The translations under genes and the position numbers were made by a program. Of a stretch of DNA of 64,000 bases, positions 47,760 to 58,739 are shown piece after piece. The stretch is from Spisula solida. Its lineage: Eukaryota > Mollusca > Bivalvia > Venerida > Mactridae. The notes beneath the pieces are model-generated. The model saw only the letters and a program-made list of their open reading frames with translations. It did no database searches and had not been told where the DNA came from. The stretch spans positions 10,512,817 to 10,576,816 of the forward strand of contig OX365957.1 of the NCBI GenBank assembly GCA_947247005.1, written 5' to 3'. Position 1 is the first letter of the stretch; each line of letters begins with the position of its first letter.

Positions 47760-48600
47760 GATAACCATCCTCATACAATACAGTGATCAGTGGTTATAGT
47801 CAAGTTCCCACTGACTACCACAGGTGAAGAATACTCTGGTGAACAAGAATGACTGATAACAGTTTAGCAGATGACCTGGTCAGAAAACCAGACTATACCC
47901 TCGCCTCTGTGAGGGGTGGGGGATAATATGTTATATATATAATAGAAACAACAAACTGCAAGGAAACATTAGTCATGATTTGTTTATTGCACATTGAAAA
48001 CACCTTTTATCACGCATATATAATATTAAAGGATAGCACATAGTCTTAACAATAAATGGAAAAAGTGCATTTATTTAATATTTTTCATAATCACTGGCAA
48101 ACTAAAACAAGGCAAACATTTAAGCCAGCTTGAAACAACAAAACAATAACAACCCCAGCATGAGAAACACATACATGTAATACAATACATAGTGTATATC
48201 CGTGACATAATGCAATACATTAGTATTAGTAAACCCATCAAACATGAAGGAGCATAAGATAGGAGTCTGTAGTTTAATGTTGTCAGATAATATATATGTG
48301 AATTACTTGCTGATAATTGAATTTGAAATATACATGTACACATGTACAGATACATTAGGCAAATAATTACAATGCAAGGAAAACAATGAGAGTTATAATT
48401 GTTGATAATTGAATATGAAATATATGAAAAGTACATGTATTAGGCAGCAACATGTAAGCCATGAACATCTTACCTACACGATATGGTATGTTGTATTATA
48501 ATATAATAAGATTACAGTAATACCTTGCTTGAAGACCATCTCAAAATTAAAAACAATGTTCAAGTCTTATTTTCCGCTCTTCTGTATTAATAAAATCTTA
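47760..48600. other. Intergenic, possible 3' flank of a minus-strand gene
   Basis: Minus-strand AATAAA hexamers at about 47981 and 48069 lie downstream of the orphan exon at 51242-51377. They could mark the end of its gene, but no terminal exon was found. A 121-codon minus-strand frame (48071-48436) is rich in Cys and Tyr and has AT-rich codon content; it lacks any family likeness and is probably chance. Confidence 0.25.
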
Positions 48601-48603
48601 AGA

Positions 48604-49455
48604 CCAACTGAACTAGAGGGCCAAAGGGGCTATAGGTCGCTCACCTGTTGTAGCAGTGCATGCACAGCCCTATGGTGACAAAGGTAATCATTTAAGTAAG
48701 ATTTAAGAAAATACAGTCTCAACGTAGCCTAGATTTTGTTGAGATGATTATTGTGACCAAGTTTCATAAAGACTAAGTCAAAATTGTGACCTCTAGTGAC
48801 TACACAAGGTTTTTCTATGATTTGACCTAGTGACCTAGTTTTTGAACCCAGATGACCTTATATCAGATTTGACCTAGATTTTGTTGACATAATCTTTGTG
48901 ACCAAGTTTTATAAAGATGAGGTCGAAATTGTGACCTCTAGTGACAACACAAGGTTTTTCTATAATTGAACTTGTCACCTAGTTTTTAACCCCGAATGAC
49001 CCAATATCGAATTCAACCCAGATTGTGTTTAGATGATCATTAGGACCAAGTTTCATAAAGATTAAGTTAAACTTGTGACCTCAGTTATTACACAAGGGTT
49101 TTCTATCATTTGACCTATCAAACTTGACCTAGGTTTGTTGAGATAATCATTGTGACCAAGTTTCATACAGATTAAGTCGAAATTGTGACCTGAAGTGACT
49201 ACACAAGGTTATTCTATGATTTGACCCAGTGACCTAGTTTTTGACCCCTGATGACCCAATATCAACTTGGCCAAAGTTTAGTTGAGATGATCATTGTGAC
49301 CAAGTTTCATAAAGATTATGCCAAAATTGTGACCTCTAGTGACTATACAAGCCAATTGTTGACGGACGGATGGACGACAGACCAAGAGTGATTACAAAAG
49401 CTCACTCTGTCACTTTGTGACAGGTGTCACTTTGTGACAGGTGAGCTAATAAAAA
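48604..49455 (+). repeat. Tandem-core dispersed repeat, family P, forward copy
   Basis: It starts ACTAGAGGGCCAAAGGGGCT and GGTCGCTCACCTG. About five units of roughly 120-150 bp follow, with TTGTGACCAAGTTTCATAAA, AATTGTGACCTCTAGTGACT and ACACAAGGTTTTTCTATGAT. It ends GTCACTTTGTGACAGGTGAG then CTAATAAAAAG. The end after a short palindrome (CACTTTGTGAC...) and a CTAA tail would suit a Helitron-like 3' end, but this is inference. Confidence 0.85.
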
Positions 49456-49459
49456 GAAA

Positions 49460-50190
49460 TTAAAATAGTTTTCAAGGCTACTAAAGGTGGTTCCATTATT
49501 AAGGTTTTACTGTAACAAAGCAACATTCGCCAATATAAGAGCGGTAATATGTATACACTTTGCAGATATATATGTATTTTTGGCACAGTTAATCAACTTC
49601 TTCTTATGAATAATTTAACAAATACCAGCATATACTTAATTATTTGACAATCAGTGTCTCTTTTATAACAATCTCTCGTACAATTATGATGATCTTCGTC
49701 AACATGTCAGTAAAACCTGGCTTTGTAACAGAGTTCAGTTACGCAATTAAAACACTCCAGTGTCAACAACCGAGAACAGTACAACCTTCTGTGCGTATAA
49801 ACCTTGGAAAGATGGTGTTTTGTGCTGTATTCAAAGGTTGTTGCTCAAGAGATGTAAATTAAAAGTGATTTTTACAGCAGCAATATTTGATGTTTTTGAA
49901 GAGAGGTTCTTGCTTAAGAGAAGGTCGTTTGCAGAAAAATAAAATGTCAGTCACAAAGCTGATAAGCCGGCACCATAGCTCCATAGTAGCCGTACAATGA
50001 GCAACATACAGTAGCTCTTCAAAAACAACAACCTAACACTACACTCACATAAACTAGTCGGTAACTTGATGCAAAAATATGCCATGCAGTCTATTAAGTC
50101 AGACTAAGGATACATGAAATGTGACTATTTTTAAAGCAGGTGTTTTTCATATAGAGGTGATTGTTATTTCAGTTGGGTTTTTACATTTTT
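49460..50190. other. Intergenic or intronic DNA
   Basis: Contains CAACCGAGAACAGTACAACC, which resembles the ends of TA-flanked MITEs, but no matching partner. Plus-strand frames of 60-72 codons here have no supporting features. Confidence 0.3.
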
Positions 50191-50192
50191 GT

Positions 50193-50925
50193 GTCGCCTG
50201 AAAAGGCAACATATAGGTGTTACTTTGGCGGCGGCGGCTGCGGCGTCACAAATTGCTTGTCCGGAGCATAACTTTGTCACCTTAAGTTCAAATGACTTAA
50301 GATTTGGTATGCATGTTTCTTACAATAAGCCGAAGTGCAGTGCGCAAGAACCATAACTCTACCTGTCATAGTTTTTGAATTATTTACCTTTGATTGATTT
50401 TATTAGACCATTTCTTGTCCGGAGCATAACTTTGTCACCTTAAGTTCAAATGACTCAAGATTTGGTATGCATGTTTCTTGCAATAAGCCGAAGTGCAGTG
50501 GGCAAGAACCATAACTCTACCTGTCATAGTTTTTGAATTATTTCCCTTTGATTGATTTTATTAGACCATTTCTTGTCCGGAGCATAACTTTGTCACCTTA
50601 AGTTCAAATGACTCAAGATTTGGTATGCATGTTTCTTGCAATAAGCCGAAATGCAGTGCGCAAGAACCATAACTCTACCTTGCATCGTTTTTTAATTATT
50701 TCCCTTAGATTGATTTAATTTGAGTATTTCTTGTCCGGCGGATAACTTTGTCACCAAGAGGTTGAATGACTTGAAATTTTTTGTCCAGAGCATCACTTTG
50801 TCGTTTTTAGTTCAGATGACTATAGAACTCTTGTGAGTCGATATGTAGCCCAATAGTGGATAGTTTTCCATGACAAATGTGCATGTCGTCAGGCGACACA
50901 TGCGACTCGCGGAGCTTTTATTTGT
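50193..50925 (+). repeat. Tandem-core dispersed repeat, second family, with matching ends
   Basis: It starts GTGTCGCCTGAAAAGGCAAC and a GGCGGCGGCGGCTGCGGCG stretch. About three units of about 165-180 bp follow, each with TTGTCCGGAGCATAACTTTG, CACCTTAAGTTCAAATGACT and AGAACCATAACTCTACCT. It closes with GTCGTCAGGCGACACATGCG, whose CAGGCGACAC is the reverse complement of the opening GTGTCGCCTG. Confidence 0.85.
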
Positions 50926-51241
50926 TTCAGGTTACCATTAGAGACAGGTTTGACTGTTATAATTAAGCTTTATTTTTCTGGTTATTGTAACCTCCATAGG
51001 TATAAATGTAGTAAACTAAGAATACACCTAGACATTTATTATAATAAGACACTCAGCTATCACGCAATCAGAGACTGACTATAAGACTTATTAACATTCT
51101 GTATGGGGCAAATTAGTGCAACTTGGCAATACATTGATCATGAATATTTAAAAAGCCATCAACAAGTTCTTCTCTTAACATAAAAGTACAAAATGTAGCT
51201 ACCGGTAACTGTTACAATATTAATGATTATATCACAGCTAC

Positions 51242-51377
51242 CTGTACATTATCTGTACCCTCTCCAAGGCTTTATCAGCCACTGGAACTGATTCATGTAA
51301 GACAAAATTACGTAACATCGTTATATCATTAATATAAAACATATGATTTCCTGTGGATTTCTGAACAGTTATTTGCC
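51242..51377 (-). CDS. Candidate internal exon of an unrecognised gene
   Basis: On the minus strand a good acceptor (TTTAATGTATTTTCCCAG) is followed by 136 nt: GG, then 44 open codons, then AG, before a donor GTAGCT. The peptide reads QITVQKSTGNHMFYINDITM and goes on with LRNFVLHESVPVADKALERV and QIMY. It looks like folded-protein sequence, with balanced charges and no low complexity. No other exon of this gene was identified between 48 and 60 kb. A minus-strand gene whose remaining exons are small or hidden by repeats is the simplest explanation; an exon left from a dead gene is also possible. The family is not recognised. Confidence 0.5.
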
Positions 51378-51654
51378 CTGGGAAAATACATTAAATAAAG
51401 AAATCAGTACAAACTGCAGAAATCCAAGTACCTGTGAAGATATTACAGCTACAAAAGGCCGAGAACCAACCTAATTCATTCAACAAATAAATTTTTGATT
51501 TTAATCCTTAATGTATCATGTATTTGCCCTTGGAAAACAAACATCATCTATTCTAAGTGAATTCATTAGCATTTTTGTCTCATTTGATACAAACATGTGC
51601 CAAAGGAACTCATCATCTAGCAAGGTTTAGGAATTACTCACACTATATTAAATA

Positions 51655-51824
51655 CTGTACAACCTCTGCAGATAGGCCCTTCCTCTGCAGAGCAACAAAC
51701 TCTCTATAACAACACCTTCAAAATCTCCAGAGCTGATATTTACTCTACTCTGCAGAGCAACAACCTCTATACAAGGCCAATATTTGCAGGTCCTAAAGAG
51801 TGTTGCTCTACAGAGGTTGTACTG
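51655..51824. mobile_element. Short TA-flanked MITE
   Basis: The left end CTGTACAACCTCTGCAGA and right end TCTACAGAGGTTGTACTG are inverted repeats flanked by TA (51653-51654, 51825-51826). Inside, CTCTGCAGAGCAACAA recurs. At 170 bp it is a small pogo/Tigger-type MITE, possibly related to the larger CAGTGGAACC element at 32491. Confidence 0.8.
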
Positions 51825-52044
51825 TAGTAATACAGACAGCTGTTCAGTAAGTAATACATCAGTTCCAAACCTGTTCATTAATGAGATGTTGTTACAATAA
51901 ACTATTGATGCCTGATGCAGGCACGTATTCAGGTAGGGGGCCTGATCATGGAAACACTATATTGAAGAATATTTAATACCAGCAAGAAGGTGTGAGATAA
52001 AAAATTCACATTCATATTTGTAAGGTTCGACAACAGTTTTTGTT

Positions 52045-52835
52045 AGCTCACCTGTCACAAAGTGACAAGAGTGAGCTTTTGTGATCACTCTTCGTCCGTC
52101 CGTCCGTCCGTCCGTCAACAATTGGCTTGTGTAGACACTAGAGGTCACAATTTTAGCCTAACCTTTATGAAACTTGGTCACAATGATCATCCCGACAAAA
52201 TCTAGGCCAAGTTCGATATTGGGTCATCTGGGGTCAAAAACTAGGTCACTATGTCAAATTATAGAAAAACCTTGTGTAGTCACTAGAGGTCACAATTTGG
52301 ACTTAATATTTATGAAACTTGGTCACTATGATCATCTCAACAAAATCTAGGTCAAGTTTGATATTGGGTCATCGGGGGTCAAAAACTAGGTCACAAGGTC
52401 AAATCATAGAAAGACCTTGTGTAGTCACTAGAGGTCACAATTTTGGTCTAATCTTTACAAAATTCGGTCACAATGATCATCTCAATAAAATCTAGGTCAA
52501 GTTCGATAATGGGTCATCCGGGGTCAAAAACGAGGTCACAAGGTCAAATCATAGAAAAACCTTGTGTAGTCACTAGAGGTCACAGTTTTAGCATAATCTT
52601 TATGAAACTTGGTCACAATGATCAACACCACAAAATGTAGGTCAAGTTCGATATTGGGTCATCTGGGGTCAAAAACTAGGTCACAAGGTCAAATCATATA
52701 AAAACCTTGTGTAGTCACTAGAGGTCACAATATTGGTCTAATCTGTATAAAACTTGGTCACAATGATCATCTCAACAAAATCTAGGTCAAGTTCGACAGG
52801 TGAGCGACCTAGGGCCCTTTGGGCCCTCTTGTTGA
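52045..52835 (-). repeat. Tandem-core dispersed repeat, family P, reverse copy
   Basis: Same family as 48604-49455 in the opposite direction. It opens GTTAGCTCACCTGTCACAAA, then a GTCCGTCC run, and closes GGTGAGCGACCTAGGGCCC and CCCTCTTGTT. Five core units each carry TTTATGAAACTTGGTCACAA, TCTAGGTCAAGTTCGATATT and ACCTTGTGTAGTCACTAGAG. It has no coding capacity. Confidence 0.88.
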
Positions 52836-53137
52836 TGAATATGGTAACGTTCCCCAACAAATTATGTTGACATATACTGACAATGAATACTACATGTTTC
52901 ATTTTCAAAATTCAACTGTTAAAATTAAACCAAGTACAATAATTTGTCAGCAGTGAGATTTGGCCGTTGTAGAAATCAATTTTGTTGAAGAATATGGTAA
53001 CTTTCCCCAACAAATTATGTTGACATATACTGACAATAAATACTATGTTTCATTTTCAAAATTCAACTGTTAAAATTAAACCAAGCACAATAATTTGTCA
53101 GCAGTGAGATTTGGCTGTCGTAGAAATCAATTTATTT
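52832..53137. repeat. About 152-bp tandem duplication beside the family P repeat
   Basis: Two copies share TTGATGAATATGGTAAC (copy 2 TTGAAGAATATGGTAAC), CCCCAACAAATTATGTTGAC and AATTTGTCAGCAGTGAGATT. The first copy starts exactly at the edge of the family P element, so duplication and insertion may be linked. Confidence 0.9.
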
Positions 53138-54658
53138 CTGTAGTATCGAACGATTTCCAAAAAACAAAATTAAGATATTTTTTGAAGAAAATAACACAAC
53201 TTTGAGGCATGATGATTAATAATGTTGGAGTGAATGTCTTAACAATGATGATAATCGATGAATTACCTAATTCTGGCCTCTGTATAAAGTTATGTTTACA
53301 GATAGTGGAATATTTCAGTGACAAAATACATAACACTCACACAGTAAAACATAAATGTCTGTGACATGATATCAGTGGTTTCATTCCTTTGCCAACATAT
53401 TTTTGTCATGTAGGTCTACATCCTACATATACATACTATGTATACTTCATAATCTACAATACAAGAGCACAGTAGTCATGTGATAAATGAGTGAAATGTT
53501 GAAAACCAACTCAAACGGTTTTAACTGAAAAACGTATGTCTCCCACAAAGGGCCATAACTTTGACAAAAATCATCTCACCTAAAAAGTACCAAGCCTAGT
53601 TGTGCATAATGTCGAGAATTTTAGGTAATTCATGTGAAGTTTCTTTAAAATTCGAAGAAGGGGAATAAGCGTGCACAAACTTTGTGACAGACTGATATCC
53701 GCCACTGGGAGCATCATTAACATGATGCTAGTGCACTGTCAGATCATTCCACCTTTTTATTGTTTGAGGGTTGTTTTTGGAATAAATTATCAACTAGTAC
53801 TAACTTTCTCTTCCACATTCAACTATAACCGGTAACCAGTATTCCACATGTGGAGAACATGAAACCTGGAAACTGCATGTGGATCTGGGCGAGTGAATCT
53901 AGTGCAATACCAACTGAGCTATAGCTAGGCGGTGACTTTCTTAATGAAACTTTCTAACATTCCATTTTATAAACTCTACAATAATTATACACATGTACAC
54001 CGTAATTGCACATACATCAGTCATCATTACCGGTAACTGTAACATTGCCTTAGATTGAAGACAAAAAGAAAATTAATGTTTGACCAATGGCACATTGTAG
54101 ACATTGTTACAAACACAAGTTACTGCATAGTAACCACATACATTTTGAAATAAATGGTACAAATGTGATGGAAGACATATGATGAAACAAAAGCATGTCA
54201 TACAATAGTTCAATATGTGTATAAAACATGCAACAGTGGAACATTGTGCGACAAAGCATGTAGGAGGCAATAAACACAATTTAATATCATCGTAAATTTC
54301 ATTTTATAGTTATCTTATTGCAATTGCCCACAACATAAGTTTGGGAGAACTACATGTAAATTCTTTCATTTTGCATAATTCACCTTGAGACATATGAATG
54401 GGTGGGGTTATAGTTCAATAAAAAAACAGATTTTCACAAAAAGGCCATGACTTGTTTGCAGCAAAAACCAACCACAGGTGAACAACTTAGCATGCAAATT
54501 AACATTTTTGAAATCTTACCTCTCCCCTTTTTAAAAGAAAATGTGGGTATAATATGCATCCAGCAATTAATTTCTAGTGGCCTAACAAGGCGTCATGCAC
54601 TGTGCTGTTAAACGCATGAGATAGGCAATTTGCATTTGCTAACAGCTACATGTATAAT
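53138..54658. other. Unassigned DNA
   Basis: A weak repeat with CAAAGGGCCATAACTTTGAC near 53550 and a tRNA-like remnant near 53900 are the only recognisable items. A possible 13-nt micro-exon (AGGCCAGAATTAG, 53267-53279, minus strand, between ...TATACAG and GTAATT) is too short to support. Confidence 0.3.
53866..53945 (-). repeat. tRNA-like remnant
   Basis: The minus strand reads CCTAGCTATAGCTCAGTTGG followed by TATTGCACTAGATTCAC and, later, CCAGGTTTCATG. The A-box is good but the B-box is poor, as in an old tRNA-derived SINE. Confidence 0.35.
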
Positions 54659-54661
54659 ATA

Positions 54662-54940
54662 CACTCAACCACTTTTCTAATTGGTCACTTTTCAAACCCC
54701 AAATACGTTTAACTGTGATCAAAATGTTTGATGATATTTTGGAGATAAATGTTTTATGCAATTGTCCTAACACTTAATTCAATAAAAATGCTTACTTTTG
54801 CATGTGATTTTGAATTTTTAATGATTCAGGTGTTGAGTCAATACATAAAACGTACATGCGCAAAATATCATCAAATAATATTATCACAGTTAAAGACATT
54901 TCAGGTTTGAAAAGTGACCAATTAGAAAAGTGGTTGAGTG
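54662..54940. mobile_element. MITE with about 120-bp inverted arms, TA-flanked
   Basis: The left arm starts CACTCAACCACTTTTCTAAT and TGGTCACTTTTCAAACC; the right end is its reverse complement (GGTTTGAAAAGTGACCAATT ... GTTGAGTG). The outermost 37 bp are identical and the rest of the arms are diverged. TATA flanks both ends, so a TA duplication (Tc1/mariner type) is likely. Confidence 0.9.
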
Positions 54941-56156
54941 TATATATAAATTAAGCAACCAGGAAATAACATGGCAAGGTTTAAAATAAAATCCAGTAGC
55001 ATCGCAAACAATTACATATTGCAGCAGTACTATGGTCTGTAACAAAGAAAATATACAACCTATAACACATTGTAGTCAAACTATCACAGATATATGGCAA
55101 TCACAGAGAAAGCGGCAAGCAAACAACACAGCAAAACTTATGCTACATTACATACAGGGTACATTTTATTACCCCCCCCCCCCCCCTTTACTCCATGTGC
55201 AATCAGTATTCTGATCAGAGACTAGTTATACTGTGTGTACACCATCTCTATATAGGTTATGTAAAAAATTAGTGATTTGAAACTTAGAATCTGCATGCTA
55301 CTCTAGAACACAGTGACCTATACCGCCTATATATTATACATATTTGATTACATACATAAAGGTGGACTAGGACACTTTTCACAGCCTGTGCTCAAGTGCA
55401 TCATTTGAGAATCAGAGGTAGACAACTGTTACACATCTGTTTACAACTTTAGAACATTAGCACACTTGTACAATGTCATGTATTAAAATGTATCTGCATG
55501 AATTTAAGGTAGATGCGTCAAAATGCATGCATTTTCAAAGGGTAAACTAGATGAGTCAAAATTCACCAGCATTGACAGAGATGCATTAAAATCAGTCTGT
55601 GAATTTAGGATTTGAAACTATTTGTCTGAATCAGCGAAAGTGAATAGTTTACCCTTACTGGTACACTAAAATGCATTTCCTACTGAAGTTACTTCTCCGA
55701 TTCAAGACTTGTCCTGGACAACTGTTAATGTCGCAGAGTGTAAAATGTATCTACATAAAGTTATGAAAGTTAAGCCGAAACAAGCATACATGTAGCTAAG
55801 GTCTGAATCTTTGGAAGACTAATAATACAACCACATCATAGAACATAAATTAACAAGTAATTAAGAATTGCAAGCAATACAGAAGTCCCCTACTGGTTTG
55901 AGGCCATTTTCAATGTTTCTGTTGCCATAGCAACCACAATTTTTGACATGCATAGTCCCCTAATTGCCCCCTATCCACATATCATAAACCTAGCATGAAA
56001 ACTGTTTGAGTTATGGCAGGATCCAGATTTTGGCATATTTTCACTCTTTCTGTCGCCATAGGATTTACAGAATAAATATATTTTTAGACGTGCATAATAC
56101 CCTCATTGCCCCCTATCCACATACCAAGTTTCATAAACCTAGCTTGGAAACTATTT
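54941..56156. other. Unassigned DNA
   Basis: AT-rich, with a C-run at about 55171-55187 and no supported exon. Weak inverted similarity (GGGTAAACTA near 55541 and TAGTTTACCC near 55646) hints at another old foldback sequence. Confidence 0.3.
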
Positions 56157-56290
56157 GACTGACTGACTGACTGACTGACTGACTGACTGACTGACTGACT
56201 GACTGACTGACTGACTGACTGACTGACTGACTGACTGACTGACTGACTGACTGACTGACTGACTGACTGACTGACTGACTGACTGACTGA
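56157..56290. repeat. (GACT)n microsatellite, about 33 copies
   Basis: A pure tetranucleotide array. The minus-strand open frame with repeated SVSQ is a by-product of the array. Confidence 0.98.
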
Positions 56291-57565
56291 TAAATATGGC
56301 AGACATATGTAAAACTAGTCACTAAGAATTTTGAAGGTGTTATAGAGCTTGTTACTCTACAGACAGCCACTCTGGAGATATATTTACTATTTATCAATGT
56401 ATGCATGCGTCATAATTTAAATAAAGTAAAAATGTACGTGTAGTCTCAATATTTGATTGACCTTACAGTGTAAATACTGTAGATTAACCCACTTCTGGAC
56501 GACGTCACATGATCATGTAAATATATCAGTATTAACTAGGTGCTTAGCACAATAATATTGATATTGTATAATACATGTACTGGTGAAAGAAAATGACCGT
56601 ATACATTAAAGTAGTTTTCCTACATGGAAGAAGTGTGGGGGTATAAATACTGAAAATGGATTACGGTCAGTAGTCTACTGGTAGTCTGCATGAATCATGT
56701 AAATGAATAGTTTTAAAAGATTATACAGGATTACAGTACATTTAGGCCATTATATATTAACTAATGAATCATCATCCAGATTTTCCTTTAATTAAATGTG
56801 GTGGGAGGTCTGATTTAATCTTATATATTTTTGTTTTAAAACTGTTTTATATTTTGATTGATTTTTTTGATCAAATTATATTTTAAAGCAAATAAAAGCG
56901 GTCGGACAGCAGGCTAAGAAATATGTAGGGGGGTCAGGATGATAAACTAGGATTTAATTTATTATAGTCTATTCTAACAAATACCGGAGTATTGTAATGA
57001 TTTAATCTGCATGTCAACATCTTATCAACACACAAAATAGTTATAGTATTGATACGTGATTGAATGTAAGTGTTTAATCAAGGATATAAATGTATGTGTT
57101 CACATGGCTGTCAAGGAATTTTAAACCAACTAGAAATACGCCTCTAAGCCACATACTCTAAGCCACTTGTAACTTGACCATGTCAAGGGCCATAACTCTG
57201 TTAATATTGGATGAAACTGAATCAAAATATGTAGATGTGCACCATTAAATACTAATATTCCGTTCAAGTTTTGCAACTTTAGTTCAAATACTTTGAGGGT
57301 AAATATACCATAAGCGACACAAAAGAAATTCAATCATCATAAGGGTCAGAACTCTGACAGAACCTGAATCAAAATACCGAGGAAAATTATAGAAAATAAG
57401 CTAGAAATGAACTAGAACAGCTCTGTACTAATCAAGTTACATGGTTACAAAGATCTAAAAATACATGTGTTTAGATTTTTGCATGGTTATGATTAATGAT
57501 ATTAGTTTGATATCAATTCTCATTATCTAGATAGATACCAACATGTGTGCTAGTATAACACAGGG

Positions 57566-57570
<5 letters not shown>

Positions 57571-57637
<67 letters not shown>
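57571..57637. repeat. (TA)n microsatellite
   Basis: A 67-bp pure TA run. Confidence 0.98.
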
Positions 57638-57639
<2 letters not shown>

Positions 57640-58319
57640 AGCAGTGATATGCAAACACAAGTATTTTAAGCAATCATGCAATAAGACATGAAATAATATT
57701 GTTCAATACAGTTAATGATAAGACTTGGATAAACAATATACCATGTGTATATAATAATACACATTGTATTTACAAAGCTGTATCTCATTAATTTGACAAC
57801 CTTATATCGCAATACAACCATCGTCAGAAATAAATCTCAGTTCCTAATCACTTTCATCTATATAAATTGGTGTTTGACAATTATTGGCATGTTCATGGTA
57901 GTCTGGTAAATGCATTACAAAGTAAAGGGTTAAAAACTCAGCCATTAAAAAACATAAAATGTTTAATCATTAAAAAGTAATCTTTCAAGGTCGGAGGTCA
58001 TTGGCCAATTTGGAAGGGACAAACAGGAATGACAATATCAGCAGCTTACTATTGTCTCAGTCAAACACAAAACAAGATAAATAATGATGAGAGTTGATTT
58101 AAACCACAACAAACATTGTATGGCTGATAACATACCCTAACTTTAGAAGTGATGATGACCTACATATATATATACATTGTCTGACTATGTTATAATGATT
58201 ATATTGACACACTGTCAGACAAACCAAGCGGTGAGTTTTCTGATGATACATAGTAAGCATTCAAAGTTCAATGAACTCGCTTTAACTGGGAAGTTAAGCG
58301 ATGAAATGAGTTTAAAACT

Positions 58320-58735
58320 GCACAAGCACATTCATATACAGGAGCACATATGTATACAAGAGCACATACATATACAGGAGCACATATGTATACGAGAGCA
58401 CATATGTATATGAGAGCACATACATATTCAGGAGCACAAATACAGGAGCACATATGTATATGAGAGCACACACATATACAGGAGCACATATGTATATGAG
58501 AGCACATACATATTCAGGAGCACAAATACAGGAGCACATACATATACAGGAGCACATATGTATACGAGAGCACATATATATACAGGAGCACATATGTATA
58601 TGAGAGCACATATGTATACGAGAGCACATACATATACAGGAGCACATACATATACAGGAGCACATATGTATACGAGAGCACATATGTATACGAGAGCACA
58701 TACATATACAGGAGCACATACATATATAACACAGA
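58320..58735. repeat. 18-bp minisatellite with two alternating forms
   Basis: Units such as GAGCACATATGTATACGA and GAGCACATACATATACAG alternate irregularly. The ATATGTATAC part varies between TACGA, TATGA and TACAG endings. 18 is a multiple of 3, so the frames read different peptides (the plus strand gives HIYTGA-like repeats). No evidence for translation. Confidence 0.95.
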
Positions 58736-58739
58736 TTGA

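Noticed and set aside
48071..48436. 121-codon minus-strand frame rich in Cys and Tyr
   Set aside because: AT-rich region, no domain pattern, atypical composition; best explained by chance or by 3' UTR sequence.
53267..53279. Possible 13-nt micro-exon on the minus strand
   Set aside because: Acceptor and donor are plausible, but the segment is too short to support without transcripts.
56131..56406. Frame with repeated SVSQ
   Set aside because: Translation of the (GACT)n microsatellite.
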